Assembly (NCBI GenBank): GCA_033398695.1
Contig: CM065802.1
Coordinates: 149,840,096 to 149,904,095 of the forward strand
Reading direction: 5' to 3'
Length of the DNA: 64,000 nt
Origin: Orobanche coerulescens
Taxonomy: Eukaryota; Streptophyta; Magnoliopsida; Lamiales; Orobanchaceae
The notes under the pieces were generated by a model. The model worked only from the letters and a program-made list of their open reading frames with translations. It had not been told where the DNA came from and ran no database searches. The translations under genes and the position numbers were made by a program. Shown piece after piece: positions 1 through 10,280 of the stretch (position 1 is the first letter of the stretch; every line of letters begins with the position of its first letter).

Positions 1-2307
1 CCGAACGATGACCCCAACACACACATTGCGTCGTTTCTCGAGATTTGTGAGACGTTCAAGAACAACGGTGTCACCGATGATGCCATCCGTCTAAGGCTTT
101 TCCCTTTCTCTTTGAGGGATAAAGCAAAATTTTGGTTGAATTCCTTACCGCCGGGCTCGATCACGACATGGGCAGAATTAGCGCAAGCCTTCCTTGCTAA
201 ATTCTTCCCACCTTCGAAGACAGCGAGGTTACGAAACGAAATTACTACTTTTGGTCAATTTGATATGGAGTCGCTTCACGAGGCGCGGGAGCGATACAAA
301 GATTTGCTAAGGAGATGCCCACATCACGGCCTTCCAGACTGGCTGCAAATTCAGACGTTCTATAATGGATTAAGTGCCTCTACACGCACTCTCGTGGATG
401 CAGCCGCTGGAGGAGCTTTAATGGGAAAAACGATGGCCGAGGCACACTCTTTGTTGGAAGCTATGGCCGTAAATGCGTATCAATGGCCGGCCGAACGAGT
501 AAATCCGAAGCGAGTTATGGAAATTTCAAATAATGATCCGATCTCTACATTGTCAGCCCAAGTCGCAGCACTAACGCAGCAACTTCAGGCATTTTCGCAT
601 GCTCCTTCCCCCGTTACCATTGAATCATGTAATTGGTGTAATGGATCTCACCATAGCGCAGAGTGCCAAGTTGGAAACCCTTTCGAGCAGCCCCCAATTG
701 AACAAGCTCAGTTCGTAGGGAACGGGAATCGACAAAACAATCCGTACTCCAACACGTATAATACGGGATGGCGTAATCATCCTAACTTCTCATGGAGAAA
801 CGGACAAGACTCGAACCAGTCTCCGTTCGCTCAACACCAACAGCAACCTCCTCCCGCTTCAAAAGTTTCTCTAGAGGAAGCAATTGCGAAATTGGCAGCA
901 AATACGAGTCAGTTGATGACCCGTACGGAAGCAACATTGCAAAACCATTCCGCTTCTATCCGCAACTTGGAAGTCCAACTGGGCCAGATCGCTAATGTAT
1001 TAACAACCCGCCCGGAAGGTACCTTGCCAAGTACTACTGAAACGAATCCTAGATAGAGTGTCAATGCCATTGGGTTGAGAAGTGGGAAAGAATTGGGTGA
1101 GCTACCCGGGCTGAACGAAAAGAGAAGTGAGGAATGGGAGAAGAAAAATTCAGCGATGGAGGAATCACAAGATTGGAGACCCTCGATACTATTTCCGGAC
1201 AATCCAAAGCCATATGTACCACCCGTCCCGTTTCCGCAGCGATTACAACAGAAAAAGGTGGACAAGCAATTCTCTAAGTTCCTCGACGTCTTCAAGAAAC
1301 TGCACATTAACATCCCATTTGCCGATGCCTTAGAGCAAATGCCGAGTTACGCGAAATTCATGAAAGAAATCTTGTCAAATAAAAGAAAACTCAAGGAGTA
1401 TGAGACAGTCGCATTGACGGAGGAGTGCAGCGCTATTCTGCAGAAAAAGCTTCCGCCAAAATTGAAGGATCTGGGAAGTTTAAATATACCTTGCACGATA
1501 GGAAATCTGACTTTTGAAAGGGCATTGTGCGATCTCGGCGCTAGTGTTAATCTCATGCCTCTGTCTATTTTCAAGAAGCTTGGAATTGGAGAAGCGAAAC
1601 CGACGACTGTCTCCTTACAATTAGTTGATAGATCCATTAAGTATCCGAGGGGAATAATCTAGGACGTCTTAGTAAAAGTTGATAAATTCATCTTTCCGGT
1701 CAATTTCATTGTGCTTGACATGGAGGAGGACCACGACATCCCAATTATCTTGGGAAGACCATTTTTGGCAACCGGCCGAACTTTAATCGACGTGGAAAAA
1801 GGGGAACTAACTCTAAGGGTTCAAAACGAGCATTTCACGTTCCAAGTGTTTAAATCTCTTCCATGTCCAGGTGGTGTTGAGAAGAGCTCGCAAATTGAAA
1901 GTGTGGATACCGTTGCGAAAGACACACACCGGAAGAATCGTCGGTTGAAAAACTCATAATCTATTTCAGATGGTCCGACTTCTAAGAAAAATGTTGAACG
2001 AATCGCATATCTCAAGCATGTGGACATGCCGTTATCATCAACCGTTCATCCATCAATGAGAAATTCCGATGCTGTCATAAGTTCGTTCGAGAAAAAAGAG
2101 AATAAGCCGGACGTAAAACGGAGGCCAAATCATGAGAAAAATGGGTGCTTCGGAAAGTTGTTTGTGTCAAAACCTTTTCGCAAACAACAATTGGTGTCCG
2201 AACCGAAAATTGAATCGTTAAAGACCAATGGTCAAAATTTTAAAACACATATTAACGGTTCGATGAACGGGGCGGAGTCCAAATGGAGTTTGCGAAAAGT
2301 GAACTGA
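1..2307 (+). pseudogene. Gag-aspartic protease polyprotein, Athila-like, first tandem unit (5' end cut by window)
   Basis: The frame is open from base 1 apart from three in-frame stops at 1054-1056, 1660-1662 and 1957-1959; the second unit has Glu codons at all three sites. Domains in order: retrotransposon gag capsid (about 1-500, with the conserved stretch FWLNSLPPGSITTW), a zinc knuckle of spacing CX2CX3HX4C (628-666), a Gln/Pro-rich linker, then a retropepsin-like domain with active-site Asp-Leu-Gly in CDLGASVNLMP (Asp codon at 1531) and the ILGRPFLATGRTLID block. DLG instead of DTG is usual for Athila-type proteases. The protein would package RNA and process Gag. No polymerase follows. 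The three stops make this copy non-functional. Confidence 0.9.
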
Positions 2308-2347
2308 TTTTCAATAGGTCCGGCTGAAGATTATAAACATAGTGCTT

Positions 2348-2365
2348 CTCGGGAGGCAACCCGAG
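2348..2365 (+). other. Conserved hairpin just after the gag-protease stop
   Basis: The stem is CTCGGG/CCCGAG with the loop AGGCAA, 40 bases after the gag stop. The same loop and position recur in every Athila-like copy here, including the otherwise unrelated element at 17333-22251, where the stem pairs differ but stay paired. This suggests a selected RNA structure rather than coding sequence. Confidence 0.6.
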
Positions 2366-2519
2366 TTTTAGTAGTAGATTTTTGTGTTTCAGTATTTTCT
2401 TGCATTTTTGAACATTTATTTTTCATCATTTTTGCTTTGATTTTCTTATCCCTCTCGTTCTTGACGTGTTTCTTTTAAAATTCGGTGCAGAAAAAGTCCC
2501 AGGGGAAAAATTTATGCCT

Positions 2520-2856
2520 GAGCCACGGCACAAGGCTTGTGAGCCGCGGCACACACTAATCGAACCAGAAGGCTAAACATTCTGTACTATGTGCCGCGGC
2601 ACAACCCTACTGAGCCGCGGCACACTTGATTCCTGAGCCGCGGCACATTGATGCTGAGTTGCGGCACACCAATTGCCAGATGAAGAGCCCAGGACGCTGT
2701 ACTCTGTGCCGCGGTACAAACCAAGTGAGCCGCGGCACATCAACACTCTGAGCCGCGGCACCTGAATGCTGAGCCGCGGCACATGGCGATGGAACAAAGA
2801 AGACCAGATGGACTGTACTCTGGGTCGCGGCTCATTTAAGCTGTGCCGTGGCCCAC
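2520..2856. repeat. Array of 12 GCCGCGGC-type palindromes, internal copy of unit 1
   Basis: Motif starts are 2522, 2543, 2593, 2614, 2637, 2658, 2708, 2729, 2752, 2773, 2824 and 2845. The steps are 21, 50, 21, 23, 21, 50, 21, 23, 21, 51 and 21 bp. Most copies are exact GCCGCGGC; some carry one or two changes (GCCACGGC, GTTGCGGC, GTCGCGGC, GCCGTGGC, and GCCGCGGT at 2708). The ~50-bp steps contain the word CTGTACT. The array lies between the gag-protease gene and ORF2, upstream of a degenerate TATA-like site. It is probably an internal promoter element. Confidence 0.85.
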
Positions 2857-3007
2857 CGTTCGGAATTTGAACAGCGCAGGTACCTTTTTAACATGAATTC
2901 GGCCGACCCCAGGTACACTTCCTTCTCTCCCCCTACACAAGCGATCGGCCAAGAACATTTTTTTCTCATCTTCTTGCATTCTTCAAGATCTAAGCAAGGA
3001 ACTCGCT

Positions 3008-4308
3008 ATGGCTAGAACCAAAAAGCTCAGCAAAAGGGCCAGGACTCAGTCGTCCCCCACACGAGGGGAAACTTCTCATAGTCGAGCCGAGTCGGAGGCA
3101 CACCAATTTTTTGACCCGGAGATCCATAAAATCTTCAACGAGAAGATTCGCCCTCGACCTCTGATCCCGGAGAGGGGATTCACCCCAGCCCCCCAGGACG
3201 GGGATCTTCTGACCATGATCGACGAGATGGGGTTGGCCCGTTTCGCTGCACCTCCTGATCCGGCGGTGATATCTATTGTGCAGGAGTTTTATTCGAGCGC
3301 TTTGTTGAAGCACATTCGGGCGGGGCAGATGATACAGCAGTTAGATACTCGGACTCAGGTCGTAGTCTGAGGCATTACGGTGGTTTTTTCTGTAGCTGCT
3401 ATTCGGAGGTTATTTGAGCTGCATGTGGTTGATGAGGCGGCTTATACACGAGTTATGGATAGCTTCACGAAGGAGGCTCTGATCGAGACTCTTACATAGC
3501 CCGACTCCGACTGGGATAGGCGCGCCCCGGCTTCTTCCACCTTCTACTTTAAGAGCTCGCACCTCAGTCGGTTCGGGCGAGCCTGGTTGTACTTCATCTG
3601 TGCACGTATTGACCCTACCTCGCAGATCCACAATGTTTTTCTCTCTCGAGCCCGTATATTATATGCTATCACCTCCGGGCTGCGATTCGATGTGTCTCCT
3701 CTCCTGGTCCGATCTATCTTCTAGTGTATTCAGGGAGGGGCCAAGACGGGGCTGAAGCACCCCTCTCTTATCTGCGCTCTGTGCCGGCAGTCGGGGATGA
3801 CGTGGTCGGACGACGAGCCGATGTTAGCTCCCCAGGGCCCGATCGACCATCGCATCATTTCACATTTCGACCAGTAGGGAGGAGCGCCAGCACACGCTCG
3901 GGGGCGAGGATTTTTACTTGATGAGGCACACGACCAGTCCCCCGAGCCTCTTCTGCTAACACAGGGGCAGGCAGAAGCCAGCCCATCGCCCGACAGAGAG
4001 CACTTGCAGGCGATGTTCGACGGGTTGAGAGAGGAGATGAGGAGAGAGAGAGAGTTTTATGGCTGCCATGAGAGAGGAGAGCCGGACGGAGAGAGAGCAT
4101 CATTGCTGCCGTCCGAGATGAGATGAGAGAGCAGGCCCGCCGGGCCAACCGTCGTGAGTCGAGGCGTCTGGCAGCGAGGGATGCCTACCACCAGGAGCAC
4201 CTCGCTGCATGGACGGCCCACATTATGCACCCGGACGGGCCATTTATTCCACATGCTCGTCCAGCCACACCACCCTCCTCGCCGGACGACGCTGGCGCCA
4301 GTTCGTGA
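3008..4308 (+). pseudogene. ORF2: putative plant transposon protein (PF20167-like) with C-terminal coiled coil, unit 1
   Basis: The ATG at 3008 begins MARTKKLSKRARTQ, a basic, nuclear-signal-like N terminus. A globular region (about 3240-3790) has the pattern ISIVQEFY...A...GI.V.FS..AIRRLF...W.YFI..I.P......V...R...YAI, which I recognise as the plant 'putative plant transposon protein' family (PF20167, assigned from memory). An Arg/Glu-rich predicted coiled coil follows. The copy is dead: stops at 3368-3370 (Arg to stop), 3497-3499 and around 3723 (both Gln to stop) and around 3875 (Trp to stop), plus a frameshift in a GA-rich run before 4123. Exact function unknown. Position matches the env-like slot of Athila elements, but I see no signal peptide or membrane segment. 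Confidence 0.75.
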
Positions 4309-5582
4309 GCAGACTGGAGGGGAGTACTTGACCTTTCACTTTTATTGCATATTATATTTCGTCCATTGAGGTCAATGTACGTCCAAAGTTTGGGGGGCTT
4401 TACTTTCTGTTGATATACTTATTGCTGTACTTGTTTCGTTTACACTTTCGTTATTTTTAGTTATCTTTTTGTTGCTAGCCTTGCTTGTCGTGTTTTTAAT
4501 TACTTTTCGTGAATTTTTCGTGCTTCTTTTTGTATAAAACTGATGTTACAATACTGATTTCTCTCTGAAGAAATGGTTGAGTTTTAGTCGAGTTGTAGTC
4601 AATGATATCTGTTTCTGTTAAGTCTTCATTTAGGTCCGAAATTTTTTCGTTTTTGTAGAAATCTTAGAAGATAAGAAAGGAGACATACGTGTTTTCAAAT
4701 CGCCACCTATACGTTTGGTTACATTTTTTCCAATAACTAGTCGTCCAGTAACATAAGTCGTGTTGGCACCTAATTTGAGTTTAGAGTCGGACGGTTTTTC
4801 CCAAAAGTCGTGATATTATGTATTCTATGACGGGAAGTCTAGTAATTGGGGGAATTCGCGTGACCCGTTGTTTACTCTCGCGTAAAACGACGACCCTGAT
4901 TAGACTAGTGGTTTAGAGATTTCGCTTGTGCCGATGATGGGGAGCCTAGTAATCGGGGGTATTCGCGTGACCCGTTGTTTACTCTCGCGTAAAACAACAA
5001 CCTTGAATCGTACATGCGGGAATAGCTATTCGAGTTGTTTCTCCGCTGTGGAGGGGAACTTAGTAACTAGAAGCATCCATGTGCCCCATGAGTGTCTTTT
5101 ACGTCAAACGGTTCCCCAATACATGAGAATGGAATTCCACCCTAGGATTATCCCGATGAAACATCCCGAGATCCGAACCTAGTGGTCAACTTGAATCATC
5201 TTATTGAGCATATATAAGGGAATACTGTCCGAGGGTTAATATTTATGAAACTCTTGAAATTTTTGCCACTAGACTGTGGGATTTGGGCGAGTTAGCTTGT
5301 TTATTTTAACCTTTCATATTGACGGTCGATTAAATTCACACTTGTTAATCTTTAAGCTGGATTTTCTTCATGAACGATTGATTAGGACTGAAGTTGGTTA
5401 CTTTGTGGAATCAGTGTCCTGGATGTAGCTCGCTATTACGATACTTGTATTATTCTTTGAGATTTTCAGGATAGTATTGATTAGGTTGAGCACTATGAGT
5501 TGCACGATTATTCACGATATTATTTTGTTGAAATTGATTATTTTTGCTTGAGGACAAGGAAAGGCTCAAGTTTGGGGGTATT
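4309..5582 (+). other. Conserved non-coding 3' region of unit 1 with two polypurine tracts
   Basis: No coding signal. A polypurine run with core AGTTTGGGGG lies at 4385-4400 just after ORF2. A second run with the same core, at about 5568-5582, abuts the LTR and is the genuine plus-strand primer. The ~1.2 kb between them is well conserved in all Athila-like copies of the window, including the element at 17333, which shares no coding sequence with this one. Such conservation points to cis-acting functions, for example packaging, replication or RNA structure. Confidence 0.7.
4815..5120 (+). repeat. Three imperfect ~70-bp direct repeats in the 3' non-coding region
   Basis: Two close copies (about 4826-4902 and 4930-5005) share the order TAGTAA, GGGGG, CGTGACCCGTTGTTTACTC, GCGTAAAAC. 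A third, more divergent copy (about 5046-5118) keeps TAGTAAC and a TTTTACGTCAAACGG tail. The same triplet occurs at 12070-12372, 20236-20528, 34000-34298 (- strand) and 50815-51110. Confidence 0.65.
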
Positions 5583-6907
5583 TGTTAGGCGTATTTTTAT
5601 ACGCTTATTTATCATTATTTTGTATTATTTTGGCGAGTAAACTTGCATAAATGAGCTTTTAATGCCTTATTCTTGTATGTCTGTCAGGAAATTGGAGTCC
5701 GAAAGATAAAACGAGGCAAAATGGGCGAAAACGGCTTTTTTGGCCTGGGGGCCGCGGCATGTACCAAGTAAGCCGCGGCACACGAAGGTAGCCAGCAGAC
5801 ACCGAGTAAACTGTACTCTGAGCCGCGGCACAGATGAAGTGAGCCGCGGCCCAGGAGGAAAAATCTGCGCCCAGATTTCCCGCTGAGTGCCGTGAGCCGC
5901 GGCACAGATTAAGTGAGCCGCGGCCCACGGGGCGGTTTTTACAGAAAGTGCCGCGTTTTTGGGCCGTTTTGGAGACTGTTCTCGACCTAATCACACGGAC
6001 GCGATTTGGAGGCTGCTGGGAGCTATAAATAAGGGTTTAAGGCCATAATTAATTTTTTTTTGGAAGATCGATCAATCTTGGAGGAGGAATATCGCAGAGG
6101 AGAGGAATAAGCAGAAGACATCAAGAGCAGAGGGCGGAAGCCAGAAGAACGGAGGAATCCGAGCTCTTCATCTGCATTTGATTTTCATGCTTTCATTCAT
6201 TAATTCTGTATTTTTATCTTTTAGCATGTCAGGCTAAAACCCTATTCTAGGATTTTGATGAAACCTAAGTTTTGACGGATTTGCTTTTGATTATCTATAT
6301 AATTCCTTTTCTGTTGAATTTTCCCAATCGATTTTACTGCTTTCAATTGTCTGGTCAATAATTGGATTGTTTTAATTACTCAACTCAAATCGGGAGAGGA
6401 GAGTTGGTGAGGAACTATTGGTGAGAACCGTTTTATCTTGTGAGATAGGAATATACTCATAGGAACTACGTGGCCTTTTGGAGATTTTGTGCTTTTTGCC
6501 TATTGTCGAATTAATTCACCTAGGGATAGAGTGCGTTATTCGCCTTTAGAAAAATCTATTGACCTCGGGAGAGGCGGTAGAGTATTTTAGCAATCTTCGC
6601 CTTCAATAAATTAGGGAAATCATTAACTTCAGATAATCGAGAGTAAATTCAGATAAACTATGGTGGATTTAGAATCCTAGACTTATTCATCATTTAATTT
6701 TCTTTCTTCAAGCGATCGTTTCTACTGTTAGTCTTTTATTGGTTTTATTTAGTTATTAATTGCAATTCAAATTTCGACTGTTCAAATAATATTAGAATAC
6801 ATATAAATCGGTACTTAGTGATTCAGTCCTCGTGGGAACGATACTCACTCATCACTTTATTACTTGTCTACGATAACGTGCACTTGCGTTTACGAAATAT
6901 CGCAACA
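5583..6907 (+). repeat. LTR shared by the two tandem units (1325 bp)
   Basis: Starts TGTTAGGCGT directly after a polypurine tract and ends CGCAACA directly before the tRNA-Asp primer site, so TGTT/AACA termini are intact. It serves as 3' LTR of unit 1 and 5' LTR of unit 2. U3 holds six GCCGCGGC palindromes starting at 5751, 5772, 5822, 5843, 5896 and 5917 (steps 21, 50, 21, 53, 21). A TATA box (TATAAATA, 6024-6031) follows about 100 bp downstream. Confidence 0.93.
5751..5924. promoter_or_regulatory. GCCGCGGC palindrome array of the LTR promoter
   Basis: Three pairs of GCCGCGGC, each pair 21 bp apart, with 50 and 53 bp between the first members' successors. 21 bp is two helical turns, so paired sites face the same side of DNA. 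The array lies about 100 bp upstream of TATAAATA at 6024, in the U3 enhancer position. All six cores are exact in this copy. Confidence 0.8.
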
Positions 6908-6913
6908 AGTTTT

Positions 6914-6931
6914 TGGCGCCGTTGCCGGGGA
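6914..6931 (+). other. Primer binding site for tRNA-Asp
   Basis: TGGCGCCGTTGCCGGGGA matches the complement of the plant tRNA-Asp 3' end over 18 bases, six bases after the LTR. tRNA-Asp priming is typical of Athila elements. Confidence 0.9.
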
Positions 6932-7050
6932 CTGATTTTTACTAATATCGATTTCAGTATTTCTAGTCTTAGTTTGAACATTTTTATTATTTTTTTTGTG
7001 TTATCTTATTTATTTGTTTGTTTTTCCTTTCAGGATTGTTCGGTTAGTAC
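6932..7050 (+). other. Leader between primer site and gag, with splice-acceptor-like tract
   Basis: T-rich leader ending in TTTCCTTTCAG about 18 bases before the gag ATG. The same tract precedes gag at 45700 and resembles a 3' splice site. I see no clear donor, so splicing here is only a possibility. Confidence 0.4.
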
Positions 7051-9661
7051 ATGAGAAAATTCGGTAACGAAGGCCTACTACCTTTGGATACCGAACTCGA
7101 GCGCACTCTTCGGAGAAACAAAAAGGAGAAACGAGAGTTACCAACCACAGTCACCAAGACCGAAAATACCGAAAATCACGGAGGTGATAACCTTGTACAA
7201 CAAGCTCAACCGGCACTAGCACTTCGAGATTATGCTATGCCGCAAATCAACGCGAACTTTTCGGGGATTCGGCGTCCCACCATCCAGGCGAACAATTTCG
7301 AAATCAAGCCTGCAATTATTCAGATGGTGCAATCGAGCCAGTTTTGTGGTCTGCCGAACGATGACCCCCAACGCACACATTGCGTCGTTTCTCGAGATTT
7401 GTGACACGTTCAAGAACAACGGTGTCATCGATGATGCCATCCGTCTAAGGCTTTCCGTTTCTCTTTGAGGGATAAAGCAAAATTTTGGTTGAATTCCTTA
7501 CCGTCGGGCTCGATCACGACATGGGCAGAATTAGCGCAAGCCTTCCTCGCTAAATTCTTCCCACCTTCGAAGACAGCGAGGTTACAAAACGAAATTACTA
7601 CTTTTGGTCAATTTGATATGGAGTCGCTTCACGAGGCGTGGGAACGATACAAAGATTTGCTAAGGAGATGCCCACATCACGGCCTTCCAGACTGGCTGCA
7701 AATTCAGACGTTCTATAATGGATTAAGTGCCTCTACACGCACTCTCGTGGATTCAGCCGCTGGAGGATCTTTAATGGGAAAAACGATGGCCGAGGCACAC
7801 TCTTTGTTGGAAGCTATGGCCGCAAATGCGTATCAATAGCCGACCGAACGAGTAAATGCGAAGCGAGTTATGGAAATTTCAAATAATGATCCGATCTCTA
7901 CATTGTCAGCCCAAGTCGCAGCACTAACGCAACAACTTCAGGCATTTTCGCATGCTCCTTCCCCCGTTACCATTGAATCATGTACTTGGTGTAATGGATC
8001 TCACCATAGTGCAGAGTGCCAAGTTGGAAACCCTTTCGAGCAACCCCCAATTGAACAAGCTCAGTTCGTAGGGAACGGGAATCGACAAAACAATCCGTAC
8101 TCCAACACGTATAATCCGGGATGGCGTAATCATCCTAACTTCTCATGGAGAAACGGACAAAACTCGAACCAGTCTCCATTCGCTCAACACCAACATCAAC
8201 CTCATCCCGCTCCAAAAGTTTCTCTAGAGGAAGCAATTGCGAAATTGGCAGCAAATACGAGTCAGTTCATGACCCGTACGGAAGCAACATTGCAAAACCA
8301 TTCCGCTTCTATCCACAACTTGGAAGTCCAACTGGGCCAGATCGCTAATGTATTAACAACCCGCCCGGAAGGTACCTTGCCAAGTACTACTGAAACGAAT
8401 CCTAGAGAGAGTGTCAATGCCATTGGGTTGAGAAGTGGGAAAGAATTGGGTGAGCTGCCCGGGCTGAACGAAAAGAGAAGTGAGGAAGGGGAGAAGAAAA
8501 ATTCAGCGATGGAGGAATCACAAGATTGGAGACCCTCGATACTATTTCCGGACAATCCAAAGGCATATGTACCACCCATCCCGTTTCCGCAGCGATTACA
8601 ACAGAAAAAAGGTAGACAAGCAATTCTCTAAGTTCCTCGACGTCTTCAAGAAACTGCACATTAACATCCCATTTGCCGACGCCTTGGAGCAAATGCCGAG
8701 TTACGCGAAATTCATGAAAGAAATCTTGTCAAATAAAAGAAAACTCGAGGAGTATGAGACAGTCGCATTGACGGAGGAGTGCAGCGCTATTCTGCAGAAA
8801 AAGCTTCCGCCAAAATTGAAGGATCCGGGAAGTTTAAATATACCTTGCACGATAGGAAATCTGACTTTTGAAAGGGCATTGTGCGATCTCGGCGCTAGTG
8901 TTAATCTCATGCCTCTGTCTATTTTCAAGAAGCTTGGAATTGGAGAAGCGAAACCGACGACTGTCTCCATACAATTAGCTGATAGATCCATTAAGTATCT
9001 GAGGGGAATAATCGAAGACGTCTTAGTAAAAGTTGATAAATTCATCTTTCTGGTCGATTTCATTGTGCTTGACATGGAGGAGGACCACGACATCCCAATT
9101 ATCTTGGGAAGACCATTTTTGGCAACCGGTCGAACTTTAATCGACGTGGAAAAAGGGGAACTAACTCTAAGGGTTCAAAACGAGCATGTCACGTTCCAAG
9201 TGTTTAAATCTCTTCCATGTCCAGGTGGTGTTGAGAAGAGCTCGCAAATTGAAAGTGTGGATACCGTTGCGAAAGACACACACCGGAAGAATCGTCGGTT
9301 GAAAAACTCAGAATCCATTTCAGATGGTCCGACTTCTAAGAAAAATGTTGAACGAATCGCATATCTCAAGCATGTGGACATGCCGTTATCATCAACCGTT
9401 CATCCATCAATGAGAAATTCCGATGCTGTCATAAGTTCGTTCGAGAAAAAAGAGAATAAGCCGGACGTAAAACGGAGGCCAAATCATGAGAAAAATGGGT
9501 GCTTCGGAAAGTTGTTTGTGTCAAAACCTTTTTGCAAACAACAATTGGTGTCCGAACCGAAAATTGAATCATTAAAGACCAATGGTCAAAATTTTAAAAC
9601 ATATATTAACGGTTCGATGAACGGGGCGGAGTCCAAATGGAGTTTGCGAAAAGCGAACTGA
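7051..9661 (+). pseudogene. Gag-aspartic protease polyprotein, Athila-like, second tandem unit
   Basis: The ATG at 7051 begins MRKFGNEGLLPLDTELERTLRR. Same domain order as unit 1: capsid, CX2CX3HX4C knuckle (from about 7981), Gln/Pro linker, DLG protease, basic C terminus ending SLRKAN. Breaks: one extra base near 7366 and a lost base near 7455, which together restore the frame; a Trp-to-stop change at 7837-7839; one extra A in an A-run near 8607, after which the last ~350 codons are open in another frame to 9661. Whole length is about 870 codons, like the copies at 37325 and 45721. It would supply Gag and protease only. Confidence 0.9.
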
Positions 9662-9701
9662 TTTTCAATAGGTCCGGCTGAAGACTATAAACTTAGCGCT
9701 T

Positions 9702-9719
9702 CTCGGGAGGCAACCCGAG
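9702..9719 (+). other. Conserved post-gag hairpin, unit 2
   Basis: Identical stem CTCGGG/CCCGAG and loop AGGCAA as at 2348-2365, again about 40 bases after the gag stop. Confidence 0.6.
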
Positions 9720-9871
9720 TTTTAGTAGTAGATTTTTGTGTTTCAGTATTTTCTTGCATTTTTGAACATTTATTTTTCATCATTTTTGCTTTGATTTGCT
9801 TATCCGTCTCGTTCTTGACGTGTTCCTTTTAAAATTCGGTGCAGAAAAAGTCCCAGGGGAAAAATTTATGC

Positions 9872-10116
9872 CTGAGCCGCGGGACACTTGATTCCTGAGC
9901 CGCGGCATGTTGATGCTTAGCTGCGGCACACCAATTGCCAGATGAAGAGCCCAGGACGCTGTACTCTGTGCCGCGGCACAAACCAAGTGAGCCGCGGCAC
10001 ATCAACACTCTGAGTCGCGGCACCTGAATGCTGAGCCGCGGCACATGGCGATGGAACAAAGAAGACCAGACGGACTGTACTCTGGGCCGCGGCTCACTTA
10101 AGCTGTGCCGTGGCCC
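9872..10116. repeat. GCCGCGGC palindrome array, internal copy of unit 2
   Basis: About nine palindrome copies, several mutated (GCCGCGGG, GCTGCGGC, GTCGCGGC). It is shorter than the array of unit 1: the leftmost copies are missing. Position between gag and ORF2 is the same. Confidence 0.8.
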
Positions 10117-10280
10117 ACCGTTCGGAATTTGAACAGCGCAGGTACCTTTTTAACATGAATTCGGCCGACCCCAGGTACACTTCCTTCTCTCCCCCTACAC
10201 AAGCGATCGGCCAAGAACATTTTTTTCTCATCTTCTTGCATTCTTCTTGCATCCTTCAAGATCTAAGCAAGGAACTCGCT

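Noticed and set aside
2520..2856. CRISPR-like repeat-spacer array
   Set aside because: Repeats are only 8-12 bp, degenerate and palindromic, spacing alternates 21 and 50 bp, and they lie in plant LTR retrotransposons at promoters. No cas genes.
6914..6931. tRNA-Asp gene fragment
   Set aside because: Only 18 bases complementary to the tRNA 3' end, located right after an LTR: a primer binding site, not a gene. The same holds at 18595, 40071 and 45574.
10110..10280. Upstream extension of ORF2 in unit 2
   Set aside because: The in-frame upstream codons correspond to 5' UTR exon sequence in the intron-bearing copies, where an intron separates them from the ATG.
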